This document shows, piece after piece, positions 62,496 to 64,000 of a stretch of 64,000 nt of DNA; within the stretch, counting starts at the first letter, position 1, and each line of letters begins with the position of its first letter. Origin of the DNA: Panopea generosa (lineage: Eukaryota; Mollusca; Bivalvia; Adapedonta; Hiatellidae); assembly GCA_029582155.1 (NCBI GenBank), contig CM055906.1:11775101-11839100 (forward strand), given 5' to 3'. A program made the position numbers and the translations under genes. The notes below the pieces were generated by a model. That model saw only the letters and a list, made by a program, of their open reading frames with translations. It made no database searches and was not told the DNA's origin.

Positions 62496-63826
62496 CATAT
62501 ACAAGAAACAATAATTATTTTTTACAAAACAAGAATTCTGCATTTTATAACGAATACAGTAATTTTTGTACTTCAACTTTTACAGTGTTTAAAAGAATAC
62601 TCTTACTCTCATTCTAACATTGTATAAATATCAAGGCATATTTTTACACTTTCAAATTTAATATTTACTACACCAATTGAAGTATTAACAACTTGTTTCA
62701 AGTAATTGCCCTGTAATAAATGAAAGATTTTCAATGTAAAATCAGCCATGTTACTACTGCGACAAACAGACACACAAGCAATATCAACATCTGGAAGCTT
62801 TCCTCCAAAACAATAATACTTAAATTTTATGACTGATTTATTAAGATTATAATATTTGATATGACAATGAAATGAAAAGTAAAATACCCTCTTAGACCTA
62901 TTAACTCAAATATGGTTTCAAGGGTTCCTTTTACAACATGGCTTGTATAATGATTACTCTAATCATACTTGTATAAACTGCATATTAACAAAATTCTCAC
63001 CTAACAAAGCTCTACAAACATCAGACAAATATACCATTTTACAATTAACTTCACTGAAACTTTAAGCCTTAATAAAGTTTACCTTTTTAATTGAAATTTA
63101 TTATTTTCATTTATTTTATTTTTTTATTATTTGATAACAGCATTAAAATGTTAACAGTAATTTTATGCCTGTAACAGAAACCTTATTAACCCACAGTTGA
63201 TTCAGACAAAGAAACTGCTTAAAGGGAAATATTGACATTTAATACTCAATGTGGTGGTGTAAATATACATTACTAACACACATATATAAATATATAACTT
63301 ATGCATCAGGGAATTCAAAGTATACAATTATATAACCACCTTATTATATGCGTCAGTTTTTAGAAACTACATCATTTGATTGGTTTACCTTTTCTATTTT
63401 GAACAAACTGCCTTTGTTATCCCCATCAACGATTGTAAACTGTGTATCGGTGACAAAAATTGTGTACAAGTACATATTTCAAGATTCATGTAAACACTTA
63501 CACACAGGCAATGTCAAACATTTAAAATAATCTACATACTTAAATATAACTGATCTATTATGTGAAGGTACCTAACAAATCTGGGACATAATGCTAATAA
63601 ATGAATGGAAACAAAATTAGATCACCAAGGTGCAACTATTTTCAATTTTGTGCTGACTCCATATATATAATAAATAGTATTACATTTCCATTATTAAATT
63701 ACTGTTTGGCCAATTACCTGTGAACATGTCGATAAATGTTTACTTTAACGGGCAGGTGAACAGATGACTGGAACACCATATACAACTCGAAAAACTTATC
63801 TGGTCCTAATGAAATTCATTGTATAT
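62496..63826. other. AT-rich non-coding sequence
   Basis: No exon, RNA gene or repeat unit recognised. The 60-codon plus-strand frame at 63348-63530 has no motif. Confidence 0.4.
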
Positions 63827-63854
63827 GGGGGGGGGGGGGGGGGGGGGGGGGGGG
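63827..63854 (+). repeat. Homopolymer run of 28 G
   Basis: Twenty-eight consecutive G bases. The exact length is unreliable in any assembly, and the run is likely polymorphic. Confidence 0.9.
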
Positions 63855-64000
63855 AAGGTATAGATAGAAGAGAAAGATATTTAAAATAATATTTTAAACT
63901 AATTCGTGCTCTCACACTGCCATAGAGTCGACAGAACAGAAATGACAGTCAATAAATAAAAAGAATAAATACAACATAATAAGTTGGTCATACTGATAGA
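63855..64000. other. Non-coding sequence to the window end
   Basis: Nothing recognised. Confidence 0.4.

Overview
This window looks like a gene-poor, AT-rich, repeat-dominated stretch of an animal genome, most likely a bivalve mollusc. That inference rests on dispersed repeats typical of bivalve DNA (elements opening ACAAGAGGGCC and closing GAGCTAAAA), many tRNA-derived SINEs, an I-type LINE with RNase H, and the absence of bacterial gene organisation. No intact protein-coding gene can be supported. Nearly all open reading frames here are translations of tandem repeats or shadows of decayed transposons.

Layout. 0-3.3 kb: SINE relics, a foldback and a small dispersed element. 3.4-7.5 kb: a 47-bp satellite. 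7.9-9.4 kb: a dispersed element with internal ~165-bp repeats. 11.1-13.45 kb: a 44-bp satellite. 14-19.2 kb: SINE, LINE and Tc1/mariner remnants, a 176-bp tandem repeat and a second, interrupted copy of the 7.9-kb element. 19.6-26 kb: one nearly full-length but dead I-superfamily LINE on the minus strand (ORF1 with zinc knuckles, endonuclease, reverse transcriptase, RNase H). 26.3-35.9 kb: more dispersed tandem-unit elements, a decayed CR1/Jockey-group LINE, and SINE clusters including one SINE nested in another. 36.6-45.1 kb: four exons on the minus strand of a decayed (6-4) photolyase/animal cryptochrome-like gene, introns retained. 40.4-41.6 kb: a cluster of short tandem duplications inside that gene. 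45.5-48.3 kb: simple-sequence tracts, a foldback and a 240-nt G-free pyrimidine tract. 48.5-55.9 kb: a 74-bp satellite running into a SINE. 58.9-59.5 kb: a 57-bp minisatellite derived from a tRNA-like B-box segment. 59.5-64 kb: AT-rich sequence with two SINEs and a 28-G run.

The most notable structures are: (i) the photolyase/cryptochrome pseudogene, recognised from conserved motifs and positioned splice sites in exons missed by ORF calling; (ii) a minisatellite immediately downstream of one of its exons, made of 14 tandem 20-bp copies of that exon's own 5' splice site, in exact register with the real donor and split by a small terminal-inverted-repeat element with a 4-bp target duplication; (iii) a 7.3-kb satellite that appears to have grown out of the tail of a tRNA-derived SINE; and (iv) a B-box-derived minisatellite. 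Host genes and elements do not form a pathway here. The window mainly records repeat birth, nesting and gene decay.
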